From: Ascaphus truei
Lineage: Eukaryota > Chordata > Amphibia > Anura > Ascaphidae
Length of the DNA stretch: 64,000 nucleotides
NCBI GenBank assembly: GCA_036426205.1
Contig: CM071573.1
Coordinates: 72,576,580 to 72,640,579 of the forward strand
Reading direction: 5' to 3'
Part shown: piece by piece, positions 35,118 to 47,065 of the stretch
How positions within the stretch are numbered: position 1 is the stretch's first letter
Layout: each line of letters starts with the position of its first letter
The notes under the pieces: generated by a model
Seen by the model: only the letters and a program-made list of their open reading frames with translations
What the model was told of the DNA's origin: nothing
The model's database searches: none
Made by a program: the position numbers and the translations under genes

Positions 35118-35278
35118 CAGGTGTGGCCAACTCCACAAGTCCTCAAGATCCACCAACCATTCAGGGTTTCAGGAGATCCCTGCTTCAGCACAGGTGGCTC
35201 AATCAGTTGCTCAGTCAAGGGATATCCTGAAAACCTGAATGGTTGGTGGCCCTTGAGGACTGGAGGATTCCCCCCCTG
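35118..35278. mobile_element. hAT-type miniature element with target duplication
   Basis: 161 bp, ends CAGGTGTGGCCAACTCCAC and inverted CTTGAGGACTGGAGG...CCCCCCTG. Flanked by CATTAGAG (35110-35117) and CATTAGGG (35279-35286), 7 of 8 identical. The interior is a near-palindrome around GGATATCC/CTTCAGCACAGGTGGCTCA. Confidence 0.85.
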
Positions 35279-35286
35279 CATTAGGG

Positions 35287-36545
35287 TCTACTTAAAGTAA
35301 GTAACTGCATTTGGAACCTAAGAAGCATATACCAGTGAAACTCTTTCCATATTTCATGTTACCATGTTAAACATGTCAATTTAATCGGTAAGTTATCTAA
35401 AGATATTTCTGCTTGTCAATAAATGATCAATATCTATCCCCTTAAACTTAACAAGTATCACCCTGCAGAAGTCTGTCATGATCACCTTTATAAGTGTATT
35501 TTGCTTTTCATGGCCGAACTGATTCTACATTTCTATTGTTTTATCTTCTTAAGTTCCCCACCCCTTTGTTCTATAGAATATTGCTGTCATTGATTTATGC
35601 CAAGTGCCATTATTGAACTTAATATATATCAACAGATAATCACACATGATCACTCTGGGTGATCACTGCTGCTATTGATGCTTCTCTCCAATTCGATATC
35701 TATTGCATGTTAAGTGTACCAGTGCATGCTAATTTATTTACAAATAGATGCCCAGATAGAATAGAAACAGCAATATAAAAGTAAGCACTGTATGTAATTG
35801 CAGTAGCTGTCACTATGATTGGGCAATGTTTGTAATGTCCCAAATGTAAGTGTGTCCTCACAATAGGAGGCAGGTAAAAGAGTCCTTGTGTGCTTTAGAT
35901 TGCATCAGCAGGCATTCATTGTGAGGGTCAAACAAAGCAACGACTGCATAGCAAATCATTTCAGCTAGCACTGAAAATTGACATAGAAAATTAGCTTTTT
36001 GTCACTGTATTTTTCACTCTTTGTTTTATTGTTTGAAATTGTGTGTACTTTATACTCTACAGGTATGGAGCCATTTCAAATATGTAGTGGAATTGGCAAT
36101 AACGTGAAAGCACTCACACATACAACACTCACTCATAATACACCTTCTCTTTTGTTTGTGATGTTTGTTTTATTTAAAGCTGTTTCCCAATGTTTTTTTT
36201 AGACTGGGACCCGAGAAAAACATGTATTTTGCCTTTTGGACCCACCTTTCTTTACTTGGGCCAAATATTGGCAAAAAAATGCCTCGTAATGCAAAATAAT
36301 GAAGTATGTTACTTGGGTTATTGATTCCATTATTTCTATCCCTACTTCTTTCCCCTTCTCATTCTATTTGTTTATATATGCAAGTGGTTTTGAACATTTG
36401 TTTGGTAAAGGAACCCCAGAATTAGATTGTGAAGTTCTGGGGAACCCCAACCCTCTACCATCTGTCTCTCGTCACTCTGTCTCTCACCCCTCCCCCCGTC
36501 TCTCGTCCCCCATCCGTCTCTCGTGTCTCTCCCCTTTTTGAGTCT
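35287..36545. other. Unassigned AT-rich DNA
   Basis: No gene or clear repeat recognised. Confidence 0.5.
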
Positions 36546-37125
36546 CATCAGAAGAGACGGGCGAAACTGTCATAATCTGTTACGCGGAATTTCTCGAGCT
36601 TTTAATGCAAAATCCGTTCCGCGGTGTAAAATCCGTCAATGGATTGTGCCAGTTTCAATCCATGTGGATTAATCAAAGACCGCAACTGGATACAATCTGC
36701 TGGTGGATTTTACCAATCCAATCCGTGGATTCAACAATCTGCTGGTGTATTATACCAATCCAATCCGTGGATTCTGCAATCTGCTGGTGGATTTTATCAA
36801 TCAAATCCGTGGATTCTGCAATCCGCTGGTGGATTTTAAGAATCCAATCTACGGGTTGCTAAATCAACGGATAGGATTCTTAAAATCCACCAGCGGATTG
36901 CAGAATCCACGGATTGGATTGGTAAAATCTACCAGCGGCATGCGGAATCCACGGATTGCATTGGTAAAATCTACCAGCGGCATGCGGAATCCATGGATTA
37001 GATTGGTAAAATCTACCAGCGGAATGCGGAATCCACGGATTGGATTGTCATTGCTAAAAAAAATAAACCCCGAAAACGCCCTTTTTGAGATTGATCCGCG
37101 GACAACAGGTTCACCCATATCTACT
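36546..37125. mobile_element. Palindromic element with 42 bp tandem repeats in each arm
   Basis: The outer right part matches the TAGAGATGGGC terminal-repeat family inverted (GATCCGCGGACAAC, CTCAAAAAGGGC). From about 36695 to 36855, about four copies of a 42 bp unit (CTGCTGGTGGATTTTACCAATC...) run forward. From about 36865 to 37045 about four copies run in the opposite direction. Both strands are open across the array and give 14-residue repeats (like IRGFCNPLVDFTNP), a consequence of the unit being 42 bp. I do not regard this as a protein. Confidence 0.75.
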
Positions 37126-37400
37126 CATCAGGGCGAGGTTGGCTGCTGGCTATGCAATATGAAGCAGGTAAGTGGGTATGACCAGACATTAAAAAAGTTA
37201 TGTCAGGCCACAAACCTGTAAAAGATGTGTCATTCAATTCACTCGAGCCTCTTCTATTAGACATATTTATTTACTAAGCCATAAAGCACCTCACAGCCCA
37301 TTCACTATTTTATCTAACCCCTCCCACTTCAGCCCCCCCCCTACCAATTGCTAAGAAATAAAATAAACACAAAGAAAACGGCAAACTTTTACACCATGTA

Positions 37401-37582
37401 GTAATGTTTCCCAACTCCAGTCCTCAGGGAACCTCAACAGGTAAGGTCTTAAGGATATCCCTGCTCCAGCACAGGTGGCTCAGTCAAAATGACTGAGCCA
37501 ATGATTGACCCACCTCTGCTGTAGCAGGGATATCCTTAAGACCTGACCTGTTGTTGTTCCCTGAGGACTGGAGTTGGGAAAA
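37401..37582. mobile_element. hAT-type miniature element, TTTCCCAACTCC subfamily
   Basis: Near-perfect palindrome with ends ATGTTTCCCAACTCCAGTCC and GGACTGGAGTTGGGAAAAACTG. The interior is AAGGATATCCCTGC...GCAGGGATATCCTTAAG. Target duplication not certain (CCATGTAG versus CTGTAGAG). Confidence 0.75.
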
Positions 37583-37644
37583 ACTGCTGTAGAGATATAC
37601 CACAAAGAAAACACAAAATATAAATGAATACCAGATTTATTACG

Positions 37645-38950
37645 TACTGTATAATGTGAAGGGTCTTAACAATCCATGCAAAATACATTATTTATTTTCA
37701 GATATCAAGAAAATGAAGGGACAGACCATCTTCCTACAGGAAACACATCTAATAAAAAATGATACCAGACTGCTAAATAATAAATGTTTCTCCCGCATTT
37801 TTCACTCCACCGCTCCAGATAAAAAACACTTATCCACAGAACTGTTCAATTCCAGTTCCAGTCCTGCAAAACAGACACAAATGGTAGATATGTTAAATTA
37901 ATAGGCACCATATGAGAACAAGTTACTCTAGTCAACATTTACGCTCCTAACACTGAACAAGCAGGCTTCCTGGAAGACATTCCACAAACTCTATCCAAAA
38001 TTAGAAAGGGAATCCTACTAGTTGTGGGAGACTTCAACTTAACACACAACCCCTTCTAGACAAAACCTCAATGAGTAATGCACACTTTAATAGGACACAA
38101 GTAACTCAACGATCTTCCAAATGTTCTGCAAATCCCAATTCATATCATACTCCTGTAGAATTACAAATCTAACTGTGTGGGATTATTCCTTTTATTTCCA
38201 AGTGCACAACACATACTCCAGGTTGAACTACATCCTTATTCTCAAAGCACTGATCCCTACAATCACTCATGCTAAATATCACGCAATCACGTGGTCTGAC
38301 CATGCCCCTTTAGAATTGCATTTAGATCTTTACAGAAAAACTCAACCCCAAACGTATTGGAGACTCAATGAGACAATGCTCTGTAACCCAGAAATTATAG
38401 ACCAGATAGAGGAGGAGATTATAAACTATTTTAATACCGGTATAAACTGTACGTCTGAGATGCTACATATCACGGTATAGGAAGCCCATAAAGCAGTCAC
38501 CAGAGGAACATTTATAAGTATAGCGTTATATAACAAAAGAAGAGAAACAAATTAATAAACAAACTCACTCAGAAAATAACTACGTTAGAGGAAACACACA
38601 CACAAAAAACCCACGAAGGAAACTATGGTCTCAAATTATAAATCTGAGAGGAGAACTACATTTACCACTCCAAGATAAGACCGAGCGAGCTCATAGATAG
38701 CTCAAACAACGTTATTACTCTAAAGACAGCAAAGTAGACACCCTCCTAGCAGCCAAACTAAACAATCTCCAAAAAATCTAACTATTAAACAAATTAGAAA
38801 TAAAGACAACTCCCTAACTTCTGATCCAAAAGAAATATGCAAAAGGTTTGAGGAATGCTACTCCTCACTATACAATTTAAAAGTACCCTCAGAGCCTAAT
38901 CTGCAGAAGGGCCCATCCCTAGCGAAATACATAAAAGATAGCGTACTGTA
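37645..38950 (+). pseudogene. L1-like LINE ORF2 endonuclease remnant
   Basis: Frames in order show the apurinic endonuclease fold of L1-superfamily elements: NVKGLNNPCK, the catalytic QETHL (37737-37751), VNIYAPN (about 37932), GDFNL (about 38027), NTYSRLNYIL (about 38206) and the SDHAPL motif (about 38297). The linker toward reverse transcriptase follows in broken frames (KEICKRFEECYSSLY near 38830). It stops before reverse transcriptase, where another repeat begins. Several stops and frame changes; dead. Confidence 0.8.
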
Positions 38951-39700
38951 TGTGCTAAATTAGTGTGAAAACAGTGCTAGTGTCACAAATAATACAATAC
39001 AATAAATGCAATACATACAGTGCAATTAAACTAATAGTCCCATGTGTTGAAGTCCAATGAGCTGCTTAAAAAGTTACACTGGCGTCCAACAACCAGTTGG
39101 AATAGCTGCAAAAAACAGACCTTTCTGGCGCTGGGACAACAGAGTAAATAACGTTCTTTTCAGGAGTGTCTTAATTCCTTTGAATCAGCTGCAGATCTTG
39201 ATACCTTAAGAGATAGGAGACAAGAGAATCACAGAACATGACACCATAGTGTATTATCCTTTGGATATAATGGTATCTGATGATCAGGGAAAACGACAAA
39301 GGATACTGAATAATCTAAAATGTAATAATACTCCCAATGGAATCAATAAAAAGACTGTATACCACAATCTACCATAAAACATACACTTTTACACTTGTAC
39401 ACTTGGACTTCAATCCATATGAATTGTAGTATATAGTAGCATATAGTGCACGCAAGTATGCAACTTCTTTCCTCCGTTGAGTAGAAAATTTGAAATCCAA
39501 CTTACAACAAGTAACTAGGACAAAAGCCTTAGTTAGTGGTATTTCTCTAGCGCTCCTGATTTAGGATCTATCCATGGGGTTTCAGTCCATCCGGTAGGAC
39601 GCACGGCTCCGAATCCTCCAACTCGCTGCCTGCTTGTCCTTACCCGATGACGTCACCACAATGCTCCTTCAGGTACGGTGTCCGCGCTGTGCCACAATCC
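38951..39700. other. Unassigned repeat-like DNA upstream of a hammerhead-like motif
   Basis: No coding sequence. Texture (CTGCTTAAAAAGTTACACTGGCGTCC and similar) suggests the body of the minus-strand repeat that contains the motif at 39701-39740. Confidence 0.35.
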
Positions 39701-39740
39701 TACGCGTTTCCAGACTCAGTATTGCGTGTCTCTTCCTCGG
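39701..39740 (-). other. Hammerhead-like motif with one core change
   Basis: Minus strand: CCGAGGA, stem II AGAC / GTCT with a long loop, GGAAACGCGTAGG. The first box reads CCGAGGA instead of CTGANGA (U4 changed to C); GAAA, ACGCGT and the A cleavage position are kept. Confidence 0.45.
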
Positions 39741-40362
39741 GGTATGTACTAGAGGCTATTGTTAGGCTATTTAAGCTTTGTAATTCATCAGTTAATTGAT
39801 TGCAGGGCAGTGGGTGATTATAGAACTGCCATCGTTACATAAGCAGTCCTTGTAATATCTTTTCGGATGTACACATATATGTATGACTAATGAGAGTTTT
39901 TAACTGCACTAAGTTACATAAGCGTATGCTTAGTTTATTAACTGTCAGCAGGAGAGATGACTGTAGCCATTTTACATGACCGCTACATATATATATATAT
40001 ATAATGTGTGTATAATATATATAATGTGTGTGTGTGTCTGTCTAAGCACTGTGGAGTAAGAACTATACTAAGAACCAATGTACTGTTCTGTAAACCCAAA
40101 GCCTGACAAAAGAGGCAGAAAACCAGTAAATCAAAAAAAAGGCAGAAAACCAGTAAATCAGAACATCGGCTGTCTTTATAAATCAAGCAGAAAAGCGGCA
40201 CTTTGAAAGGAGAAGGCTCCATAAAAAAGAGTACAATATATTACTTATTTTGCATACATTATACACGTGTAAGGATCTTTTTACATACAGTAGGAAATGC
40301 AAGAGCAGTAAATCAGATTAGTATACCACAAGTGAGCATCCGTATTAATCAAGGACTGAACA
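39741..40362. other. Unassigned DNA with TA/TG simple repeats
   Basis: TA and TGTG runs at about 39986-40040 and a duplicated AGGCAGAAAACCAGTAAATCA (about 40112 and 40140). No gene recognised. Confidence 0.5.
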
Positions 40363-40370
40363 CCTTAAAG

Positions 40371-40484
40371 CAGGGGCATCAAACTCACTGGTGCAGCCAC
40401 TGTTTGATCCACCTGTGCTGAAGCAGGGATATCAATAAAACCTGGCTTGTTAGTAGCTCTTGAGAATTAAGTTTGACACCCCTG
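40371..40484. mobile_element. hAT-type miniature element with perfect target duplication
   Basis: 114 bp, ends CAGGGGCATCAAACTCA and AAGTTTGACACCCCTG, flanked by perfect 8 bp CCTTAAAG (40363-40370 and 40485-40492). The interior includes CTGAAGCAGGGATATC as in the related copies. Confidence 0.9.
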
Positions 40485-40696
40485 CCTTAAAGTGTAAATC
40501 AAAAAGTGAAGTGAGTGTTGTTGTTGTGTTGGGAATCCCCAGCCCTGACTTGATATTTAGGTATAAGGGCCTGTATGCATTTGTAAGCAATTTTCACGCC
40601 TTAATAGTATGCTGGTTTTAGCAGCCTAAGGAACTTCACTAGCCATTTATTCTATGATGTCCTACTATATATTTACAAAGTGGTACTCGCCCTGAA

Positions 40697-41031
40697 TAGA
40701 GATGTGCTAATTTTACACTTACTGTAACTTTGTGAAAATGGCGAAAGTGACAACATTTTTGCGATCTTATAATTTTTACAAAAGTAGCCTGAAATGTCGG
40801 TAACATAAGACTCTCTCTCTCCAGGAAAACCCATATGTCAGGGCACTTTTTCGTCTAGTGAAATTCAAGGCTTGAAACAAAAAATGTCTCCTTCCTCTTG
40901 GACTTTGCTACTTTCGGGTGAACTTTTAAGGGTAAAAGTTTTAATCGAATATTCTTGATTTAAAAAAACAAAACTTTTTTTTTGAAAAGTTTGATCTAAC
41001 TGACCTTGGAGCAAGTTCGCCTATCTCTGTT
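40697..41031. mobile_element. TAGAGATGGGC-family element, diverged
   Basis: Left end TAGAGATGTGCTAATTTT and inverted right end GTTCGCCTATCTCTG mirror the termini of the 41795-41985 copy. The interior is AT-rich without a frame. Confidence 0.45.
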
Positions 41032-41794
41032 CCAGAAGACACCCCCCAGTGCCCGCAAGAGACCATGCTGCCTGTTCACTGGAATGGGCCCATGAGGTAT
41101 CTAATGGGATAGCTCCACTTAGTCAATATGGACCTGGATGAGGGGATATTAAGTAATCATTGGGATAACACTTTGTTTCTGCCATTTGGATTCATTTAGC
41201 GTATGTGAGATTAAAGACGCACACAATGTTTTACATTAAACGGTGGATAATTAGTGATATTATGCTGTGCTGGGGAACATCATTTAAAAACTACCACTCT
41301 GATATGCACATAAAGTTAAGAAAATGGAAAGCCAGGTTTGATTGATTGCACCTAATATTCTACAAGATTCAGTACAGAAGGCTCCGTATTGATTTTCAAA
41401 ACATAGAGCTCTGACTTGAGCAGTTGTATTTTAGGAGCCTTATTTATTGCTGCATTATGGAAAACTGTGCTAGCAGCTTACATATCAATCTGCTAAAACC
41501 GAGACAAAGTTAGTGAGAACTACAGGGTACAAAACGCTTCTGTTTTATTGCTTATCAGTTTCAAAGTGTGAGGCTGCTTTGCATTGAAGCACTGCCAATG
41601 CCTGTCTGTTTGCTATTGATTTCCTTGATTGATTTTTTTTTTTCAGCCAAGTTCTTAAATAAAAAGTTAACGATGACTTGTTCAGTAGCTTGTTTGGTGA
41701 GGTGATCTTTTTTTAAGGCTCAGATCATTATACGTGGGGTGTGGTTGCTGTGGCACTCACTACTTACACAGACAGAGCAGTCTGCCTCCGGATT

Positions 41795-41985
41795 AGAGAT
41801 GAGCACATTTTTGGGGGGTAGAGTTGGATCTGCAGCGGATCGGGCGGTTCCTTTGGTCGGCGAATTTCAGAGGTTCAATCTCCAAAAAGGGCAATTTGCG
41901 GATTTTATACCACGGAACGGATTTTGGGGGAAAAATTAACGAACATCCAAAAAACATATTTGGGCGGATTCGCCCCCATCTCTAC
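41795..41985. mobile_element. TAGAGATGGGC-family miniature element
   Basis: Begins TTAGAGATGAGCACATTT and ends GGCGGATTCGCCCCCATCTCTA. The interior GCGGATCGGGCGG, GGTCGGCGAATTTC and TTGCGGATTTTA blocks are shared with copies at 26265, 36546-37125 and 51275. Non-coding; superfamily not assigned. Confidence 0.65.
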
Positions 41986-41992
41986 TTATTTA

Positions 41993-42483
41993 GGGCCTCA
42001 TGCACAGAGCAGCGATATATAGAATTGGAGAGGGGGAAAATTTTTAGCTTTTTTGGAGAGTTTTTTTCTCCATATGCAGAAAGGGCAGAAAACTGCATTT
42101 ACAAGCCTTTCTGCATATGGAGAGTTTCAACCAGCGCTATAAGCGCTATAAGCGCTGTTGAAACTAGTGGGGAAAAAATCGCGTTTTTTTTTTTTCCCCT
42201 CCACCGGCCGCAGAGCGCCAGCTGCTTGGTGGAGAGGAAAAATGTTGAAAATCGCGCCATTTTTTTGGCGCGACCAGCCACTAGATGGCGATCGCGGCTC
42301 TCTGCATACGGCAGAAAAAAAAACTGGAGAGATTAGAAACTCTCCAGCCGCGCGGCGAATTTCAAGCAAAAAAAAAAAAAAATGGCGCTTTTTTTTAAAA
42401 CTTGCCGGTTTCTGCCTTTCTCAAGGCAGAATTCGCCAATTAATGCCGCTTTCGCTTTTTGCGCTGCTCTCTGCATGAGGCCC
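41993..42483. mobile_element. PIF/Harbinger-type MITE with TTA duplication
   Basis: 491 bp with terminal repeats GGGCCTCATGCACAGAGCAGCG and the inverse at 42461-42483, flanked by TTA at 41990-41992 and 42484-42486. A 3 bp TTA target and GGGCCT ends fit PIF/Harbinger. The interior has several nested hairpins (for example around TTTCTGCATATGGAGAG and AACTCTCCAG) and no transposase. Confidence 0.85.
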
Positions 42484-42489
42484 TTAGTA

Positions 42490-43402
42490 ACAGTAGGATA
42501 ATGTTGCAATCGGCTCTAAAATATGGAACAAACAATCTGTAGGCAGACTTATGAGGCTTGTTAATCACCAGGAATAATAGGTTAACGCCACCTCATACTA
42601 TACCTGGATGCAAAGGGAAAGGAAAATTACAACTTTAATACATGACACTGACAACCTCTTACTATAAACACACCCGCTCTTCACCTGCTCTTCATCCGCT
42701 CATCGCCCACTCATCACCCGCTCACTCTAATTGAACAAAATAAATAGTCTTAGAACACAATGGTTTATGTCCTTAGTTTACAACTAACACATTACCGTTA
42801 TGAAATATAACTACAGTTGCACAAAATGCTACACGTCGTTGCTGTGCCACGGCTCAGTTTGTGAAAGTGATTCATAGCACTCGTGGATAATAAGTTTGAC
42901 CTTGTAGCAAATGTCCTTTCCTTTTCTTGCCACACCCTTCTCGCTGTACCTATCACTATTTGTATAAGATTACTCAAGTATAGAGATTCTTCAATTATGT
43001 TTAATTATATGACAGCTTAAAAGTAAGTAGGCCATTATTCATGTAATTATGCGTCCGATTAGTACTTAGGGTAGAACTGTTATTTCTAAGGACACAAGAG
43101 TTTTCCAGTGAAGATAAAATAAACCAATCCCTTTTTTTGTGTGAAGCTGCAACAGTCTTTCAAGTTAAGAGATGTATTTGTGAATATAAAGTAATGCAAT
43201 AATTTAAGAATTTGTAACCCTCCCTGCCCGGCTCTAAAGGAGTTTACATCGAATTGACTATATACATGGCTATGCTCTATCTCTTATACCTGTTCAGGAT
43301 GCTGGGTCAGTGCAGGCTGGGCATGGATATACAGAAAGAATAAGGATGGGCGCAAGGAAGTTTTATAGTAAACATTAATTTATAAGTCTCGCGATACAAT
43401 GA
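42490..43402. other. Unassigned AT-rich DNA
   Basis: No coding sequence or element ends recognised; a small ACCTGCTCTTCATCCGCTCATC-type repeat lies near 42670-42730. Confidence 0.5.
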
Positions 43403-44322
43403 CAGATTTTACATTATACATATAAACTGGTGGCAAATCATTAGTCTGTGCTTCTTCCCCAAGTAGCTCTCACTCCTACACATGAGGAAGTACTTATGGT
43501 GAACAAGCTGTGCAGAGGTTACGTGGTCTCCTTCATTTTCCATCGTTAGTGATTCCCCATAGACGATACGTCATATCCGGTTTCTGTCCGTGTCTTCCAC
43601 GCTTCTCGCGAGAGAAGCAGCCGGACATCCGAGAGATTTAGGTGATCCAGAGCAAGGAGAAGGGAAGCAGAACACCTCACTGGGCAGCGTACCATGCTAG
43701 GAGATCTGCGTACCCCAGCTGGACTGGAGGACGAAGCGTGGGGACACCGGAGACGGCTGTTGCCAGCGGGAAGTGCCTACCCTTGTGATTTCATCACGTT
43801 ACACTGCGCATGTCCTACTTATATCTTGTAAGTAGGATTCCAATTTTTGTCTGTCACCGTGAGGAGAGGAGCTGTTTTTAATCATCATTGTTTTTAATAA
43901 ATGTCATTTTTGTTCATCTCACCTTCTTGCCTACATTCTTAGGAACTCACCACTCCCTATATCCCTTAGCCATTGCTGGTTTGTTACAGTATCACACTAT
44001 GTATTTTTGTTTCCCTTTCTCTTTTATGTACTGATTCATCTACTCATCTCTAATTGGATCCAAGTGACTTTGGACTTTGATAATTATTCAGTATGGACAC
44101 CTAATCAAGGACTTATATCACTGGTATCATTTATTTGTTACACTATCTGATAGTTTATGATGTATTTGATGTTTTGATGCACATTTAGTTAATTCATTTG
44201 GCGCTGTTGGGTAACATCTTTTTCCAGATTTTACATTATACATATAAACTGGTGGCAAATCATTAGTCTGTGCTTCTTCCCCAAGTAGCTCTCACTCCTA
44301 CGCATTAGGAAGAACTTATGGT
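43403..44322. repeat. 724 bp segment flanked by 98 bp direct repeats
   Basis: 43403-43500 and 44225-44322 are about 96% identical direct repeats (CAGATTTTACATTATACATA...). The segment between them has a GC-rich left half (GGAGGACGAAGCGTGGGGAC) and an AT-rich right half with TTTTTAATAAATG. No frame is recognisable. Could be an insertion with an unusually long target duplication, an element with terminal direct repeats, or a local duplication. Confidence 0.75.
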
Positions 44323-44548
44323 TGGTTTCTTAGTATTTGTTAGATTGTCAATCTCCTGCATGGCATCAGTACTGCCCCATCTCAAGTGGGCCTTCGTTGG
44401 GAATACACTGCTCTCTGTGATCAGTATCCTATTACTGTGTACTGTATACCTTGTCTCTGCATATTGGATTGGGAGTTCACAAAGGACCTTCCGATGGGGC
44501 CAATTTGATTATAGCATATGAGTAGCTCCGTGGCTGATACTATGCACC

Positions 44549-44781
44549 TGATACATAAAGCTTGGCCCCTTGCAGACGCCCTTACCAGAATGCCCTCCTA
44601 CTGTCTCTTCGGAGCAGGGACTCCTTTTCCTAAATGTTACTTTTATGTCTGAAGCACTTATTCCCATGATCTGTTATTTGTATTATTTGTTATTTATATA
44701 ATTGTCACGTGTATTACTAGTGTGAAGCGCAATGTACATTAATGGTGCTATATAAATAAAGACATACATACATTCATACAT
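44549..44781 (+). repeat. SINE/LINE tail repeat, copy 2
   Basis: Matches 19852-20117 from ATACATAAAGCTTGGCCCC to TGCTATATAAATAAAGACATACATA but lacks about 40 bp around the GTCTCT / TCGGAGCAGGGAC junction. Confidence 0.65.
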
Positions 44782-44789
44782 TATGCTCC

Positions 44790-45780
44790 TTAGTTACTAC
44801 TCTGAGACCTCCAGCTAAGAACATGCTTGCTCCTCTTCCCGCATGAGAACAATCTTGGGCCATTACTATAAGCGATAATTATATAGGGCACCTTCCTTAT
44901 CTGAAAATAAAAAACAGGACAGGACAATCTTAATATACATATCTATACACAAACATATTTACAGGACTCACAGTGAGACCTTCTGCAGAAATCCGAGAAA
45001 CCTTCTTCTAGAACAATGGGTAGAGCTACATATACCCTTCTATCTCCCTAAAGTGTCATCACTTGATATACAAAGGAGAGGCAATCCCTTCTGCATAGTC
45101 ATCGGACATCACATGATGGGGGAGGGGCAATAACAGTGATCCCACCTAGTTAACCCATTACGACTGTTAACCCCTTATATTAATTAGTAGTTCCTAGAAG
45201 GTCACTACACTTGAAAATACAAGTAACTCTATGCTACAAAACTGGACTTTTAGGGGGTAATTTAGAAATGTAAACAACTGGTGCAAATTCCAAAACTCAA
45301 ACTAAATAAAAAATTCCACTTTGTTAGCAGATTCACATATCACAGACAGGTCTGCAAGCCTTTCACCATTATCGCATAGCATACAGTGCTTCCACTGCGG
45401 CAAGGCTTTCTGGGTAATGACATGCAAATGAGCACACAGTGTCACCTTTTGCTTCTTGTCCATTTTAACATGGACCCTTATAATTGTATGCCTGCCGCAT
45501 TACACAGCTTTTTCAGAGCAGCCTCAAATTCAAATTTCCTGACATTTTTGCTAGTGTTCTCCAAGCAAAATGATATATATTGCTTTTTATGCCTCCTTGC
45601 TCTAGACACATTTTAACTTCATGGACACAGAGTTATGATGACAGATACATGGTTACAAATACATTGGTACATTAGGTAAACAGAGTTATACATTAAATAT
45701 AAAGACATTGCATGAACAGTTAATGATAAAATAAGTTATAGGCGTGTGTAACAGTTACAGACCACATTAAAATGTGACAG
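44790..45780. other. Unassigned DNA; half of a foldback at 45335-45450
   Basis: 45335-45450 matches one arm of the foldback at 54678-55011 (CAGGTCTGCAAGC, CACTTCCACTGC-like, ATGACATGCAAATGAGCACACAGTGTCAC) without the opposite arm. The rest shows nothing recognisable. Confidence 0.55.
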
Positions 45781-45782
45781 CT

Positions 45783-46081
45783 TAAGGCTGAGATTATAGT
45801 GTCGGCGACGGTGCGCACCGGAACAAATACCTAAAGTCAATGGAGGCGCGGAAGCGCGACAGCGTTTTCTAAAGACAAAGTATTTTGTCTTTCCAAGCGA
45901 TGGCCGCGTGACATCAGCGCCAGGTGAAGCGGTTCAGCCAATGAGGGCAAACCGCTCACGTGATGTCACGGCCACACCTCCCTGTAGCCTTCCGATGCCT
46001 CCTGCCTGCAGTGCAAGTTCCGCGTGTGACATCATGTGGTCGCGTGTGCGCACTGGCACCGGCACTATAATCCAGGCCTTA
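45783..46081. mobile_element. GC-rich miniature inverted-repeat element
   Basis: Ends TTAAGGCTGAGATTATAGTG and CACTATAATCCAGGCCTTA are inverted repeats. The interior is GC-rich with CGCGTGACATCA / TGATGTCACG palindromic pieces. The TTA/TAA-like border suggests PIF/Harbinger but the target duplication is ambiguous. Confidence 0.6.
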
Positions 46082-46084
46082 GTT

Positions 46085-46929
46085 TTGAAAGAACTTAGAC
46101 TAGTGGCGGTTTTGAGAGTATCAGGTAGGTTCTTCCAATTGTGGGGTCCACGGTATATATGGGGCTAGATTTTTTTTATTGTTAGAGAAGCGTTCATGCC
46201 CGATATTCATTTTAATTTCTTTAACTGAGCTACAGCTCCCTCAAAACTGGATTGTGGTCCCCGAACAACAAGATTTTTTATTTTTTTCTCTAAATCCAGA
46301 AAAAAATGGCACGGACTGCTGCTTAAAAATAGTTTTGATACTTTTTACCAACAGGTATTTGGTATTTCATGGTCTACAAAGCAGAGTAAACACAACCGAG
46401 TGAAATACTTATTAACGGAAGTCCGAGAAACTTATTAACGGATTTGTGTTTTTGGCATTGATTATTAATAAATGTGGTGGATCTGCAAATGGAAAAACTC
46501 CTGAATCTAGGCAGAAACTGATGAATGACCACACCACTGTTTTGTATGGCTGAGTTTTTCTCCCATTATTTTTAACAAATCCAAAACCAAATCAAAGACC
46601 AATCGAGCTCTGATAAAACCAAAACATGAATTTTTTTTAGAACCGAAATGCCAGTGAAAGTGCCTACTCTTAGTTTCCATTTAATCTTATTACATTGCAT
46701 GTATACAGCATTCTGTAGTTTTCTATAAGTGTGTGTGTGGCCCTTGGGTATTTATAAACACAATGTCATTACATCCTGTTTCTTTTCAAAGAAGGTTTGG
46801 TATAACTATAACATGCTAATCTCTTTGTGTTTGTCTCCCAATCAAGTAGAGAGAATGTATTTATTTCAGTCACTGGAAAAAGGCTGTCCCCAGTTCTACG
46901 TTAGATGCATGAGTAGCGTTCAGAGCCCA
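46085..46929. other. Unassigned AT-rich DNA
   Basis: No gene recognised. ACTTATTAACGGA occurs twice (about 46405 and 46430). Confidence 0.5.
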
Positions 46930-47065
46930 AGGCCGTGATTCTCTAAGCTATGATAGGGAGTATCTGAGCTTGATCCCACTTTGACTGCCATTGACTTCAA
47001 TGGCAATTAATGCACGCTCAAGGTCTGATACCCGTTATTGGGGATTAGTGAATTTCCCCCTAAGG
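46930..47065. mobile_element. Palindromic PIF/Harbinger-like miniature element
   Basis: GGCCGTGATTCTCTAAG at the left and TTAGTGAATTTCCCCC at the right form imperfect terminal repeats of the GATTCACTAA type. The interior centres on GCCATTGACTTCAATGGC. A 3 bp target is not clearly resolved. Confidence 0.45.

Noticed and set aside
36546..36575. Further hammerhead candidate (CATCAGAAGAGACGGGCGAAAC)
   Set aside because: The CTGANGA box cannot be placed and there is no stem III palindrome.
36690..37050. CRISPR-like array
   Set aside because: Units are contiguous without unique spacers, reverse orientation midway, and the genome is vertebrate.
36639..37221. Repeat protein with 14-residue units
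   Set aside because: The unit length is 42 bp and the array is inverted on itself, so both strands are open by structure; it lies in a miniature element.
44318..44521. 67-codon frame with hydrophobic segments
   Set aside because: Starts in the 98 bp direct repeat, has no homology I recognise and no supporting signals.
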